Shown: positions 1 to 7,981, numbered from the stretch's first letter. The stretch: 64,000 nucleotides of DNA from Pseudomonas sp. URIL14HWK12:I12 (GCF_003097135.1 NZ_QEQL01000001.1:186001-250000), one strand, 5' to 3'. The notes: a model not told the origin generated them from the letters alone. Numbers and translations are program-made.

Positions 1-679
1 GGAGGATATCGTCAAAGGGGTGGAGTATGAGAAAGGGCGTTATGTGGTGGTCAGTGAAGCGGAGATACGCGCAGCGCACCCGGAAGCCACCCAAACCATC
101 GACCTGTTCGCGTTTATCGACCGTGAGCAGATCCCACTGCAGAACATCGATACGCCTTATTATTTAACGCCGCAGAAACGCGGGGAAAAGGTCTACGCGT
201 TGTTACGTGAAACCCTGACCAGCACTGGCAAGGTTGGGCTGGCCAACGTAATCATCCGTACCCGCCAACACCTGGCGGCACTGATGGTGGTCGAAGACGC
301 CCTGGTGCTGGTTTTGCTGCGCTGGCCGGCCCAAGTACACCCCCTCGACGACTTGGAAATTCCGGAGAGCGCTCGCAAGGCTAAGCTCAGCAAAGCCGAA
401 AAAGACATGGCCCGGCAGTTGGTCGAGGGTATGAGCAGCCAATGGCAGCCCGAGCAATACCAGGACACTTTCGAAGAACAGATCATGGCGTTGGTGGAGA
501 CCAAGGCCAGCAAGGGCAAACTTGAAGAGGTAGAGGCGCCTGAGGAGCCCAAGCGCCGTTCGGCCGATGTGGTAGACCTGACCGAACTGCTCAAGCGCAG
601 CCTCGGTGGCGGGAAGCCTGCAAAGACCAAGACAAAGGCCAAGCAGCCTGCCACGCGAAAATCACCCAAGGCATCTTGA
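1..679 (+). CDS. ku: Ku, non-homologous end joining DNA end-binding protein (3' part)
   Basis: The reading frame is already open at base 2, so the gene begins left of the window; about 225 C-terminal residues are visible, against roughly 270-290 for full bacterial Ku. Bacterial Ku is a homodimeric ring that loads on DNA double-strand ends and recruits ligase LigD. The visible part shows the family core (EYEKGRYVVVS, IDLFAFIDREQIP, PYYLTPQKRGEKVYALLRETL) followed by a Lys/Thr/Ala-rich tail (last about 30 residues) typical of the DNA-contacting C terminus. The GTG at 20 is internal and not a start. ligD would be expected outside the window or elsewhere. Family assignment is firm. Confidence 0.93.
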   Translation, partial: EDIVKGVEYEKGRYVVVSEAEIRAAHPEATQTIDLFAFIDREQIPLQNIDTPYYLTPQKRGEKVYALLRETLTSTGKVGLANVIIRTRQHLAALMVVEDALVLVLLRWPAQVHPLDDLEIPESARKAKLSKAEKDMARQLVEGMSSQWQPEQYQDTFEEQIMALVETKASKGKLEEVEAPEEPKRRSADVVDLTELLKRSLGGGKPAKTKTKAKQPATRKSPKAS

Positions 680-731
680 TGGCGTTGCGGCCAGGCATGT
701 GCCGGAACTCTCTCGGTCGCTGAGTGCGAAG

Positions 732-863
732 CTACTCATCGACCAAGGGCACCGGTGCATCCTCGAGCCACTCCGACCCCGGGTCTTCATTACCCGGGTC
801 ATTGAGCGGCGGCAGCTCGTCTTCCTGGTATTCAGGCTCATGAACAGGCTTGGATGGGTGCAT
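732..863 (-). CDS. Small acidic protein, 43 aa, function unknown
   Basis: A short frame reads MHPSKPVHEPEYQEDELPPL and on to a stop at 732. It has a near-perfect Shine-Dalgarno GGAGG ending 8 bases before the ATG at 863. The product has 13 Asp/Glu against a single Lys, two Pro-rich stretches (LPPLNDPGNEDPG) and one Trp, so it is probably an intrinsically disordered acidic peptide. It lies between Ku and the VOC gene and on the same strand as the latter. I do not recognise a family. The strong ribosome-binding site and protein-like composition are the reasons for calling it real. Confidence 0.6.
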   Translation of the reverse strand: MHPSKPVHEPEYQEDELPPLNDPGNEDPGSEWLEDAPVPLVDE

Positions 864-917
864 GGTTTAAACCTCCGCGGTCAGTACAGGTATGACCTCG
901 CACTCGGTGCAACGGCG

Positions 918-1316
918 CTACTGGGCGACCAGCGGCTCGCGCCACTGGATGACATTGCCTTCCGGGTCGTAGCCATCACAGGCCCTGAAATAAGGGCCCT
1001 GCCATTCATCCTGCAGGGCATCCAGGCCCCCGCCGAGCGATGGCGCGAGGGTACGGACCCTGGCCAGGGAGGTCGTCGGAAACACCAGCTTGACCGGCAC
1101 GTCGTCCCGCCGTAGCGGTGGCGAAGCGATTACCAGGTTGGCACTGATCACCTCCGGCAGGCCATGGAGCACCAGTTGAAAGCTCTCAGACTCCAGCACG
1201 GTGAGATTGGCCTGGCGCATGACCAGTCGCAGGTCGGCCAGCTGTTCGTAGAATTGGGCCAGGCGGTCCAGGTCTTTGCCGAACAGTACGGCACCGGCTT
1301 TTAGAGGGGCGGGCAT
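918..1316 (-). CDS. VOC-superfamily (glyoxalase/bleomycin-resistance fold) protein
   Basis: 132 residues. The N terminus (AVLFGKDLDRLAQFYEQLADLRLV) and the C terminus (FRACDGYDPEGNVIQWRE) match the start and end of a vicinal-oxygen-chelate domain; DPEGN followed by a metal-ligand-type Glu is the common C-terminal signature. Such proteins are dioxygenases, glyoxalases or antibiotic-binding proteins; the substrate cannot be inferred. I chose the ATG at 1316 because the upstream extension (to 1679) runs antisense through the MFS gene and has no domain character. The gene is divergent from the MFS gene at 1437. Confidence 0.8.
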   Translation of the reverse strand: MPAPLKAGAVLFGKDLDRLAQFYEQLADLRLVMRQANLTVLESESFQLVLHGLPEVISANLVIASPPLRRDDVPVKLVFPTTSLARVRTLAPSLGGGLDALQDEWQGPYFRACDGYDPEGNVIQWREPLVAQ

Positions 1317-1436
1317 GAGTAGAGGGCTCCGGGAATAGTGAGTTGACGCTAGAGCGCAGGGATGGGCTTGTCCAGCGCTCTGGCCGGCCGTATTGTTGTT
1401 ACTTCCCCTTACAATTACTGCCCAGAGGCGTTTCTG

Positions 1437-2726
1437 ATGATCTCCAACGCGCTGGCTGGCGCTCTGCAGCGCCGGCGTGTCCATTATGGTTGGGCTGTGG
1501 TGTTGGCCACGTTTCTGGTCATGCTCACCGCTGCCGCCGCGATGGGGGCCCCGGGCGTCTTGATCCAGCCGCTGCAGGCCGAATTTGGCTGGAGCACTGA
1601 GCAGATCTCCGTCGCCTTGGCCGTGCGCTTGGTGCTGTTTGGCCTGCTGGGCCCGTTCGCTGCTGCGCTGATCAATCATTTCGGTTTGCGCCCGGTGGTG
1701 GTGGCGGCGATGAGCCTGATCGGCCTGGGGTTTCTTGGTTCGCTGTTCATGACACAGTTATGGCAACTGCTGTTGCTGTGGGGCGTAGTGGTAGGCGTAG
1801 GCACGGGTATGGTGGCCATGGTGCTGGGCGCTACCGTAGCCACGCGCTGGTTCGTGCACCGTCGTGGGCTGGTCATGGGGCTATTGGCTGCCAGCTCGGC
1901 GACTGGCCAACTGCTGTTTTTGCCGTTGATGGCCGAGCTCAGCAGCCGCTTTGGCTGGCGCGCTGCAGCGGTGTTCGTGTGCGCCGTGCTGATGCTGGCA
2001 GCCCTGGTGGCGCTGCTGCTGATGCGCGACCGGCCGGCTGACTTGGGCCTGCCCCTGTATGGCGAAACCGAGCTGGCGCCGGGGGCGCCAGCGCAAGGCT
2101 TGCGTGGTCACCTGCTGTCGCCGCTGGGCGCGCTGCGCGAGGCCTCCGGTACGTTGACGTTCTGGGTGCTCGCAGGCACGTTCTTCGTCTGCGGCCTGAG
2201 CACCAATGGTTTGGTGCAAACCCATTTCGTATCGCTGTGCGGCGACTTCGGGCTGGCGGCTGTGAGCGCGGCCAGCCTGCTGGCACTGATGGGTTTGTTC
2301 GACTTCGTCGGCACGCTGGGCTCAGGCTGGCTTTCGGACCGTTACGACAACCGGTGGTTGCTGTTCTGGTACTACGGCCTGCGCGGGTTGTCGCTGATGT
2401 GCCTGCCATTAACCGGTTTCAGCCTGTATGGCCTGTCGTTGTTCGCAGTGTTCTATGGGCTGGACTGGATCGCCACCGTGCCGCCGACGGTCAAGCTGGT
2501 CGCTGACCGTTTCGGCCGCGAGAAGGCGGGCCTTGTATTTGGCTGGATTTTCGCCGCCCATCAACTGGGCGCCGCTACGGCTGCATACGGCGCTGGGTGG
2601 TCGCGCACGGTACTGGCCAGTTACCTGCCTGCTTTCGTCTTCGCCGGGGTCATGTGCGTAGTCGCTGCGGCAAGCGTGGTGGTTTTGCTAGAGCGCAAGC
2701 GAGGGCCTGCACTGGCTGCAGCTTAG
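1437..2726 (+). CDS. MFS transporter, 429 aa
   Basis: A 12-helix major facilitator. The first helix (HYGWAVVLATFLVMLTAAA) and the segment GAPGVLIQPLQAEFGWS resemble the oxalate/formate and monocarboxylate-type MFS subfamilies, so an organic anion is a plausible but unproven substrate. Basic loops carrying the MFS signature follow helices 2 and 8 (GSGWLSDRYDNR in the second half). I chose the ATG at 1437, preceded by AGAGG with 8-base spacing, over the upstream ATG at 1362, which adds about 25 non-membrane residues. The stop abuts the convergent DUF4124 gene with no intergenic base. Confidence 0.82.
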   Translation: MISNALAGALQRRRVHYGWAVVLATFLVMLTAAAAMGAPGVLIQPLQAEFGWSTEQISVALAVRLVLFGLLGPFAAALINHFGLRPVVVAAMSLIGLGFLGSLFMTQLWQLLLLWGVVVGVGTGMVAMVLGATVATRWFVHRRGLVMGLLAASSATGQLLFLPLMAELSSRFGWRAAAVFVCAVLMLAALVALLLMRDRPADLGLPLYGETELAPGAPAQGLRGHLLSPLGALREASGTLTFWVLAGTFFVCGLSTNGLVQTHFVSLCGDFGLAAVSAASLLALMGLFDFVGTLGSGWLSDRYDNRWLLFWYYGLRGLSLMCLPLTGFSLYGLSLFAVFYGLDWIATVPPTVKLVADRFGREKAGLVFGWIFAAHQLGAATAAYGAGWSRTVLASYLPAFVFAGVMCVVAAASVVVLLERKRGPALAAA

Positions 2727-3101
2727 TCAGCGAGCCTTCTCGCAGCTGGGCACCCCGCCTACCGGCGTGCAGCGGATCGGCGTGAGCCGGGGTACAGGGT
2801 GGGGCGTGCGCGGTGGCGCGGGGCCGTCCAGGTAATTCACTTTGTAGGTGATTCGGGTGCGATAGCTGCTTTGCAGCACGCGCAGGGCGCGCTGGTTTAT
2901 GTTGTGGGGCTTGGCGTCTTCTTCGTTAACGCTCACCCAATGGCCCGGCACCGTTTTGCGGTCACGCAGCGCATCGCCCTCTGCGGCTGGGCAGGGCACC
3001 GAAGCAAAGCTCAGGCGCCCTGCGCGGTCAATGCACTTGAAAGCATCGGCCTGGGCAAGCAGCGGCAGGTAGAGTAGGGCGAACACACTGGCGCGAAGCA
3101 T
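2727..3101 (-). CDS. DUF4124-type exported protein, 124 aa
   Basis: It has a signal peptide ([20 protein letters not shown]) followed by the short DUF4124-like motif [18 protein letters not shown], in which a Lys-Cys-Ile-Asp start and a C-terminal Cys-Pro frame a small beta module. The rest is polar, with two further Cys near the C terminus, so disulphides in the periplasm are likely. No function is established for the family. The start at 3101 is supported by the signal peptide beginning immediately. Confidence 0.75.
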   Translation of the reverse strand: MLRASVFALLYLPLLAQADAFKCIDRAGRLSFASVPCPAAEGDALRDRKTVPGHWVSVNEEDAKPHNINQRALRVLQSSYRTRITYKVNYLDGPAPPRTPHPVPRLTPIRCTPVGGVPSCEKAR

Positions 3102-3229
3102 GGCGGGAAGTCCGTAGGCATTTGGCCAGTATGCTGACAGGCTCGCCAGAGGGTATCAACCAGCCCGATGCAACATTGGCCCGCCGCTGCGTTCTGACAC
3201 AGCACACGCCGTTGAAAAGGACCTTGCCT

Positions 3230-5290
3230 ATGACCTCCCCCGATCACGTGCAATGGCTAGTGCAGCGCTCGATGCTGCAAGCCGCCAAAGAGCGCGCGCG
3301 CCTGTACTCGGGACAGGCGCGGCTCTGGCAGCGGCCATTCGCCCTGGCCCGGCCGCGCGACGCCTCGGCGATTGCCTCGGTGTGGTTCACAGCCTACCCG
3401 GCCTCGATCGTCACGCGCGAAGGCGAGACGGTACTGCAGGCCCTTGCCGATGAAGACCTCTGGCACGCGTTGTCGGACATCGGCATCCAGGGCATCCACA
3501 ACGGCCCGCTCAAGCTGTCCGGCGGCTTGCAGGGCAAGCGCCACACGCCCACCGTCGATGGCAACTTCGACCGTATCAGCTTTGAGGTCGACCCGGCCTT
3601 GGGCGACGACGCACAGATGGTCGCGCTGAGCCGCATCGCCGCTGCCCACAATGCCATCGTGATCGAGGATGCAATCCCGTCGCACACCGGCAAGGGGGCC
3701 GACTTCCGCCTGGCCGAGCTCGCCTACGAGGATTACCCAGGCCTTTATCACATGGTGGAAATTCGGGAGGACGACTGGGCGCTGCTGCCCGACGTGCCCG
3801 AAGGCCGTGATGCAGTCAACCTGCCCCCTGCGGTGGTAGACACCCTGCGCGAGCGGCACTACATCGTCGGCCAGTTGCAGCGGGTGATCTTCTTCGAGCC
3901 AGGCGTCAAGGAAACCGACTGGAGCGCCACCCCAGTGATCACGGGCGTCGACGGTAAGCCCCGGCGCTGGGTTTACCTGCACTACTTCAAGGAAGGGCAG
4001 CCGTCTCTGAATTGGCTTGACCCAAGCTTCGGCGCTCAGCAGATGATCATCGGCGATGCGCTGCATGCCATCGATGTGGTCGGCGCCCGTGTGCTGCGCC
4101 TTGATGCCAATGGGTTTCTGGGCGTCGAGCGGCGCGCCGAGGGCACGGCCTGGTCGGAAAGCCACCCGCTGTCGATCACCGGTAACCAGCTGCTGGCGGG
4201 CACCATTCGCAAGGCGGGCGGTTTTAGTTTCCAGGAGTTGAACCTGACGCTGGACGATATTGCCAGCATGTCCAACGGCGGCGCCGACCTGTCCTACGAT
4301 TTCATCACCCGGCCTGCCTATCAGCACGCCTTGCTGACCGGCCGCACCGAGTTCCTGCGGCTGATGCTCAAGGAAATGCACCGTTTCGACATTGACCCGG
4401 CCTCGCTGATTCATGCCTTGCAAAACCATGACGAGCTGACCCTGGAGCTTGTGCACTTCTGGACCTTGCATGCCCACGAGCAATACCTCTACCAAGGCCA
4501 GACGTTCCCAGGCAGCATCCTGCGCGAGCACATTCGCGAAGAAATGTACGAACGCCTGGCAGGTGAGCACGCCCCTTACAACCTAAAGTTCGTAACCAAT
4601 GGCGTGGCGTGTACCACCGCCAGCATCATCACTGCGGCATTGGGGATCCGCGAGCTGGACTCGATGACGCCAGAGCAGGTCCGCCAGGTGCAGTACATCC
4701 ACCTTTTGCTGGTGATGTACAACGCCATGCAGCCAGGTGTGTTCGCGCTGTCGGGGTGGGACCTGGTAGGGGCTCTGCCATTGCCGCACGAGCAGGTCGA
4801 GCACCTGATGGCCGACGGCGATACCCGCTGGATTCACCGCGGTGCCTATGACCTGGTGGATTCAGACCCCAGCGGCGAGCCCTCCAAAGGGGGCATGCCC
4901 AGAGCCAGGGCCCTGTATGGCAGCCTGCCCGAGCAACTGGAACGCCCTGACTCGTTCGCCTCGCAGCTCAAGAAGATTCTTGCGGTGCGCCGCGCTTACG
5001 AGATCGCGGCGAGCAAGCAGATCATGGTGCCTGATGTCGAGCACCCGGGCCTGCTGGTGATGGTGCATGAGCTGCCCGCCGGCAGAGGTACGCAGATCAC
5101 CGCGCTCAACTTCAGCGATGAGCCGCTGGATGAAACCCTGCACCTGCCCGGTATTGCGCCGGGGCCAGTGGTAGACATCATCAACGAGCGGGTAGAGGGT
5201 GACCTGAGCGAGGCGGGGGACTTCACCATTCACCTTGACCCCTACGAGGGGCTGGCGCTGCGCGTCGTATCAGCCTCGCCACCCCTGTAG
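3230..5290 (+). CDS. GH13 enzyme of the trehalose-synthase (maltose glucosyltransferase) type, divergent
   Basis: 686 residues. The GH13 catalytic triad can be placed: nucleophile Asp292 in VLRLDANGF, acid/base Glu336 in FSFQELN, and transition-state Asp401 in [13 protein letters not shown]. The NHDELTLE block is typical of TreS, which interconverts maltose and trehalose. Conserved region I is altered: where TreS has DLVVNHTSD, this protein has [12 protein letters not shown]-terminal beta domain follows (about 600-686). The ATG at 3230 has AAGGA 8 bases upstream; the longer ORF from 3122 lacks this. The gene stands alone, not in a glg/tre operon. It could act on another disaccharide or glucoside. 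Confidence 0.75.
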   Translation: MTSPDHVQWLVQRSMLQAAKERARLYSGQARLWQRPFALARPRDASAIASVWFTAYPASIVTREGETVLQALADEDLWHALSDIGIQGIHNGPLKLSGGLQGKRHTPTVDGNFDRISFEVDPALGDDAQMVALSRIAAAHNAIVIEDAIPSHTGKGADFRLAELAYEDYPGLYHMVEIREDDWALLPDVPEGRDAVNLPPAVVDTLRERHYIVGQLQRVIFFEPGVKETDWSATPVITGVDGKPRRWVYLHYFKEGQPSLNWLDPSFGAQQMIIGDALHAIDVVGARVLRLDANGFLGVERRAEGTAWSESHPLSITGNQLLAGTIRKAGGFSFQELNLTLDDIASMSNGGADLSYDFITRPAYQHALLTGRTEFLRLMLKEMHRFDIDPASLIHALQNHDELTLELVHFWTLHAHEQYLYQGQTFPGSILREHIREEMYERLAGEHAPYNLKFVTNGVACTTASIITAALGIRELDSMTPEQVRQVQYIHLLLVMYNAMQPGVFALSGWDLVGALPLPHEQVEHLMADGDTRWIHRGAYDLVDSDPSGEPSKGGMPRARALYGSLPEQLERPDSFASQLKKILAVRRAYEIAASKQIMVPDVEHPGLLVMVHELPAGRGTQITALNFSDEPLDETLHLPGIAPGPVVDIINERVEGDLSEAGDFTIHLDPYEGLALRVVSASPPL

Positions 5291-5305
5291 AGTGATGTGA
5301 CAGCG

Positions 5306-5323
5306 GCCAGGCCCAGGCCTGGC
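5306..5323. terminator. Hairpin between convergent genes
   Basis: A perfect 8-bp inverted repeat (GCCAGGCC, 2-base spacer, GGCCTGGC) lies between the stops of the GH13 gene and the DAHP synthase gene. There is no T-tract on either strand, so it would be a weak or factor-assisted terminator serving both directions. Confidence 0.4.
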
Positions 5324-5343
5324 AGCTGAGCCACTCACGCTGT

Positions 5344-6396
5344 TCAGGCGCCGGCGGCGCGCCTGAGCAAGCTGGCGGTGGCTTCCCATCCCAGGCAGGC
5401 GTCGGTGATGGAAACGCCATAGCGCAGGCCTGGGCCCAAGGCTTGGCTACCTTCGAACAGGTTGCTCTCCAGCATCACACCGACCACCTCCCGCTCACCG
5501 GCTGCGCGCCGGGCCAGCAACGCGTCGAGCACCTGCGGTTGGCGAGCTGGGTCTTTTCCACTGTTGGCGTGGCTGCAGTCGACGACAACGCGCGGGCATA
5601 CCCCGGCTTTTGCGAGTTGCTCAGATGCCTGGGCCACGTTGGCGCGGTCGTAGTTCGGGCCACGGTGGCCACCCCTTAGCACCAGATGACCGTGAGGGTT
5701 GCCTTCGGTGCGGATAATCGCCGGGTGCCCGTGAATGTCCAGGCCGAAGTGCCGATGGCCATGGGCTGCGCTGCGGATTGCATCACAGGCGATGGTGGTG
5801 GAGCCATCGGTGCCGTTCTTGAAACCGATGGGCAGGGCAAGCCCGCTGGCCATTTCCCGATGGACTTGCGACTCAGTGGTGCGCGCACCGATGGCGGCCC
5901 AGGCCAGGAGATCGTCAAAGTAGCCGGCGGCCATGGGCTGCAGCAATTCGGTCGCCACAGGTAGGCCTGTGTTCAGAATCTCCAGCATCAGCTCCCGAGA
6001 CAGCGTAAGGCCGGTAAGCATGTCGTCGCTGCCATCGAGGTGCGGGTCATAGGCCAGCCCTTTCCACCCGACAGTGGTGCGAGGCTTTTCGACGTAGGCA
6101 CGCATCACGATGAGCAGGGTATCGCTGAGTTCGCGAGCTAGCGGCGCCAGGCGCTGGGCGTATTCGAGTGCAGCGGTGGGGCAGTGCAGCGAGCAGGGGC
6201 CGACGACCACCAACAGTCGCGGATCGAGACCGGCGAGGATATCGGCTATCGCCTGGCGATCAGCCTGCACCTGAGCGGCAAGGCGGCCAGAGAGGGGCAA
6301 CTGCTGGCGCAGCGTAGCGGGGGTGGGCAATCGCTGGCCAACGCCCTTATGGAGGTTGGTGGTAGGCAACGGCAGTGTGTTGAGCGGAGCGTTCAT
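5344..6396 (-). CDS. Class I DAHP synthase (3-deoxy-7-phosphoheptulonate synthase)
   Basis: 350 residues, full length for AroF/G/H-type enzymes. The protein condenses PEP and erythrose 4-phosphate in the first step of aromatic amino-acid synthesis. Visible signatures are VVGPCSLHCP, MRAYVEKPRTTVGWKGL, GARTTESQVHREMASGL, IGFKNGTDG (phosphate/metal-site loop), LRGG and VVDCSHANSGK. The isozyme (Tyr-, Phe- or Trp-sensitive) cannot be told from the sequence alone. Upstream on the same strand are a 46-aa frame, a strong intrinsic terminator and an aromatic-rich leader peptide, so expression is probably controlled by attenuation in response to aromatic amino-acid supply. Confidence 0.95.
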   Translation of the reverse strand: MNAPLNTLPLPTTNLHKGVGQRLPTPATLRQQLPLSGRLAAQVQADRQAIADILAGLDPRLLVVVGPCSLHCPTAALEYAQRLAPLARELSDTLLIVMRAYVEKPRTTVGWKGLAYDPHLDGSDDMLTGLTLSRELMLEILNTGLPVATELLQPMAAGYFDDLLAWAAIGARTTESQVHREMASGLALPIGFKNGTDGSTTIACDAIRSAAHGHRHFGLDIHGHPAIIRTEGNPHGHLVLRGGHRGPNYDRANVAQASEQLAKAGVCPRVVVDCSHANSGKDPARQPQVLDALLARRAAGEREVVGVMLESNLFEGSQALGPGLRYGVSITDACLGWEATASLLRRAAGA

Positions 6397-6429
6397 CGGG
6401 GCGTCCAGTAGTAGGGGCGCCCGCCTGGC

Positions 6430-6570
6430 CTATGCGGGCAAGCGGGGTCGCGGGGGTGTTCGAAGGGGTTCGCCACCGCGTACGGGCCGCTCGGAGGTGG
6501 CGCACTGGCCCAAGCGGGGGGTGGTAAATCGCCAAGTGGCGTGGGCGCTACGGTAATAGGCTTGATACAT
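6430..6570 (-). CDS. Possible 46-aa small protein between attenuator and DAHP synthase gene
   Basis: The frame starts MYQAYYRSAHATWRFTTPRL, with GAGGA 8 bases before the ATG, and ends 33 bases before the DAHP synthase start. Its first 15 residues hold three Tyr, one Trp and one Phe. It lies after the terminator, so it would be made only on read-through transcripts and could be a second sensor peptide or a coupling cistron. A competing frame (6393-6584, 63 aa, Pro-rich) begins 14 bases earlier and ends in an ATGA overlap with the synthase start. Only one of the two is likely to be real; I favour this one for its composition and ribosome-binding site. Confidence 0.45.
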   Translation of the reverse strand: MYQAYYRSAHATWRFTTPRLGQCATSERPVRGGEPLRTPPRPRLPA

Positions 6571-6618
6571 GGTGCATTCCTCATGGTTGATGCGTTTCAA
6601 AGGGCTGGAAAAACAAAA

Positions 6619-6650
6619 CCCCCGGTCGGGAGGCCGACCGGGGGTTTTTT
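6619..6650 (-). terminator. Attenuator terminator upstream of DAHP synthase
   Basis: A perfect 11-bp GC-rich stem (arms 6619-6629 and 6634-6644) with a GAGG/CCTC loop is flanked by A-runs and T-runs, so it would terminate on both strands. On the minus strand it sits between the leader peptide stop (6695) and the biosynthetic genes. A second hairpin (CAGGCG/CGCCTG, 6663-6668 with 6682-6687) lies between the leader stop and the terminator. Its CCGGG loop sequence could pair with the CCCGG of the terminator's first arm. Confidence 0.85.
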
Positions 6651-6694
6651 CAAACACTGTGTCAGGCGACCCGGGAGTGGGCGCCTGTGGGGTA

Positions 6695-6814
6695 TCAGGC
6701 GCGCCAGTGGCTGAACCAGTACCCAAAATAAAAATACGATGCCACTGCCGCTTCGCCCACGGCAACGCGCTGCGAAACGCAGGCGGCAGTGGAGGCGCAG
6801 AGAGTGCAGGGCAT
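6695..6814 (-). CDS. Aromatic amino-acid leader peptide (39 aa)
   Basis: The frame begins at the ATG at 6814 and ends ...VASYFYFGYWFSHWRA: eight of the last 13 residues are Tyr (3), Phe (3) or Trp (2). It stops 45 bases before the intrinsic terminator stem, the arrangement of ribosome-mediated attenuators such as those of phe and trp operons. The message also contains a perfect 10-bp inverted repeat (6742-6751 with 6783-6792) inside the coding region, which could act as a pause hairpin. Because Tyr, Phe and Trp are all present, stalling could report shortage of any of the three. The frame and terminator are observed; the mechanism is inferred. Confidence 0.8.
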   Translation of the reverse strand: MPCTLCASTAACVSQRVAVGEAAVASYFYFGYWFSHWRA

Positions 6815-6842
6815 GGTAGTGTCTCGTCTGAAGATGGCCGGA

Positions 6843-6871
6843 GCTTAACCGAGCCTGCGCGGCCCTGGCAA
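6843..6871 (-). promoter_or_regulatory. Candidate sigma-70 promoter for the attenuated operon
   Basis: On the minus strand TTGCCA (6866-6871) and TTAAGC (6843-6848) are separated by 17 bases and lie 28 bases before the leader ATG. The -35 is good and the -10 weak. Confidence 0.4.
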
Positions 6872-6894
6872 TGGCTTTGAAGACAGGAGGAAGG

Positions 6895-7386
6895 ATGACC
6901 ACACCCGCGCGCTGGCAGCCAGCGGACGACGCCGAGGGCCTGCCATTCGCCCGCGCCCTGACACGGCGCACCATGACGCCTTACTACACCCGTTATGAGT
7001 TGCTGTGGCGCGACGAAGACTACGACGCCGGCTGGAGCTGGCGGGAAAACTACCTGCTGATGGGCCCCGACGGGCCGCTGGGCTACATCAGCCTGACTCA
7101 GGACCCACGCGCGCTCTATATTCGCGAGTTTCACCTGATCGACACGGCGCGCCGGCAAGGGCAGGGCACCGCTGCGCTGAAGGAGGCCTTCGAGCTGGCG
7201 GCCCGGCGGGGCCTCTCGGCAGTTCGCCTGACCGTGTTCAAGGCCAACCCTGCGCAGCGATTGTATGAGCGCCAGGGCTTCGCGGTAGTGGGCGAAGACG
7301 GTTGTTTCTGGCGCATGGAGCGCAATGTCGAAACTACGGTGTCGGGCGATCGCATTGGCACCCGCACGGCGTGGCGGGCGGGATGA
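6895..7386 (+). CDS. GNAT-family N-acetyltransferase
   Basis: 163 residues. The acetyl-CoA binding motif A is visible as REFHLIDTARRQGQGTAALKEA (R-x-x-G-x-G/A type, RRQGQGTA), and motif B as LTVFKANPAQRLYERQGFAVVGED, with the usual catalytic-region Tyr in LYERQGF. The substrate is unknown. The ATG at 6895 is chosen over 6871 because AGGAGGAAGG directly precedes it. The gene is divergent from the aromatic leader and its 3' end overlaps the convergent gp16-like gene by 53 bases. Confidence 0.88.
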   Translation: MTTPARWQPADDAEGLPFARALTRRTMTPYYTRYELLWRDEDYDAGWSWRENYLLMGPDGPLGYISLTQDPRALYIREFHLIDTARRQGQGTAALKEAFELAARRGLSAVRLTVFKANPAQRLYERQGFAVVGEDGCFWRMERNVETTVSGDRIGTRTAWRAG

Positions 7387-7573
7387 TCCCCTCTTTCATA
7401 CCCAGCAATACCGCCACCTTGTGCGCTTCCCCACGCCGCCCTTTTTTTCTTCCCGACAGCACCTGATAGGTGGTGGCGGGGTCTACACCGTGTTCGCGCG
7501 CGAACTCCTGTACCGATTTGCCTTGGTGGTCCAGCCATGCGCGCGCTTGTGCGGCAGTCCGTATCCCGTGCAT
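7334..7573 (-). CDS. BcepMu gp16-like phage-type DNA-binding protein
   Basis: 79 residues. The helix-turn-helix region VQEFAREHGVDPATTYQVLSGRKKGRRGEAHKVAVLLGMK fits the small phage-associated family typified by BcepMu gp16, in which the VLSGR..G.G.AH..A..LG pattern is conserved. It is divergent from an XRE regulator, a layout like early-region repressor pairs of transposable phages. No other phage gene is visible nearby, so this is a domesticated or orphan pair. The 3' end overlaps the GNAT gene. Confidence 0.7.
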   Translation of the reverse strand: MHGIRTAAQARAWLDHQGKSVQEFAREHGVDPATTYQVLSGRKKGRRGEAHKVAVLLGMKEGIIPPATPCGCQCDRPTP

Positions 7574-7614
7574 AGTTCAAGTCCGTTTCGGTTGACATGT
7601 TAGTGTTTTAATTT

Positions 7615-7632
7615 GCACCTTTTTGAAGGTGC
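7615..7632. promoter_or_regulatory. Candidate operator between divergent small regulators
   Basis: An inverted repeat with 7-bp arms (GCACCTT, TTTG, AAGGTGC) lies in the 81-base gap between the gp16-like and XRE genes. A perfect TATAAT on the minus strand lies about 10 bases upstream of it, so a repressor bound here would block transcription of the gp16-like gene. Confidence 0.45.
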
Positions 7633-7654
7633 TAGATATGGATTATACATTCAA

Positions 7655-7981
7655 ATGGCTACAATTGGCGTGCGGCTGCGCGAAGAACGAGAGCGCCTGG
7701 CGTTGACTCAGCGCGCATTCGGCGAGATCGGGGGTGTAGAGCCCAACGCTCAAGGCAAATACGAGAGCGGCGAGCGCCACCCCAAGGCTGACTACCTGGC
7801 CGCCGTCGCTGCCGCCGGCGTAGATGTGCTTTATGTGCTCACCGGCCGGCATACGCCAGTGCAGGCCGATGGCCTCGCAGATACCGAGCAGAAATGGCTC
7901 GCGGCACTTGGGCAATTGCCCTCGCCCGAGCAGGCGCTGGTCATCCAGCTGGCACATGCGCTGGCGCGTAAGCCGGCTTAA
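7655..7981 (+). CDS. XRE-family transcriptional regulator
   Basis: 108 residues. An N-terminal helix-turn-helix (about 3-60; VRLREERERLALTQRAFGEIGGVEPNAQGKYESGERHPKADYLAAVAAAGVDVLYVLTG) is of the Cro/CI type common in prophage remnants. The rest is a short helical tail. The ATG at 7655 begins the domain directly. It probably represses itself and/or the divergent gp16-like gene through the inverted repeat at 7615-7632. Confidence 0.82.
   Translation: MATIGVRLREERERLALTQRAFGEIGGVEPNAQGKYESGERHPKADYLAAVAAAGVDVLYVLTGRHTPVQADGLADTEQKWLAALGQLPSPEQALVIQLAHALARKPA

Noticed and set aside
6430..7158. A 242-aa frame covering the whole attenuator region
   Set aside because: It starts inside the divergent GNAT gene and would run through a strong terminator and the leader peptide; only its last 46 codons have a ribosome-binding site.
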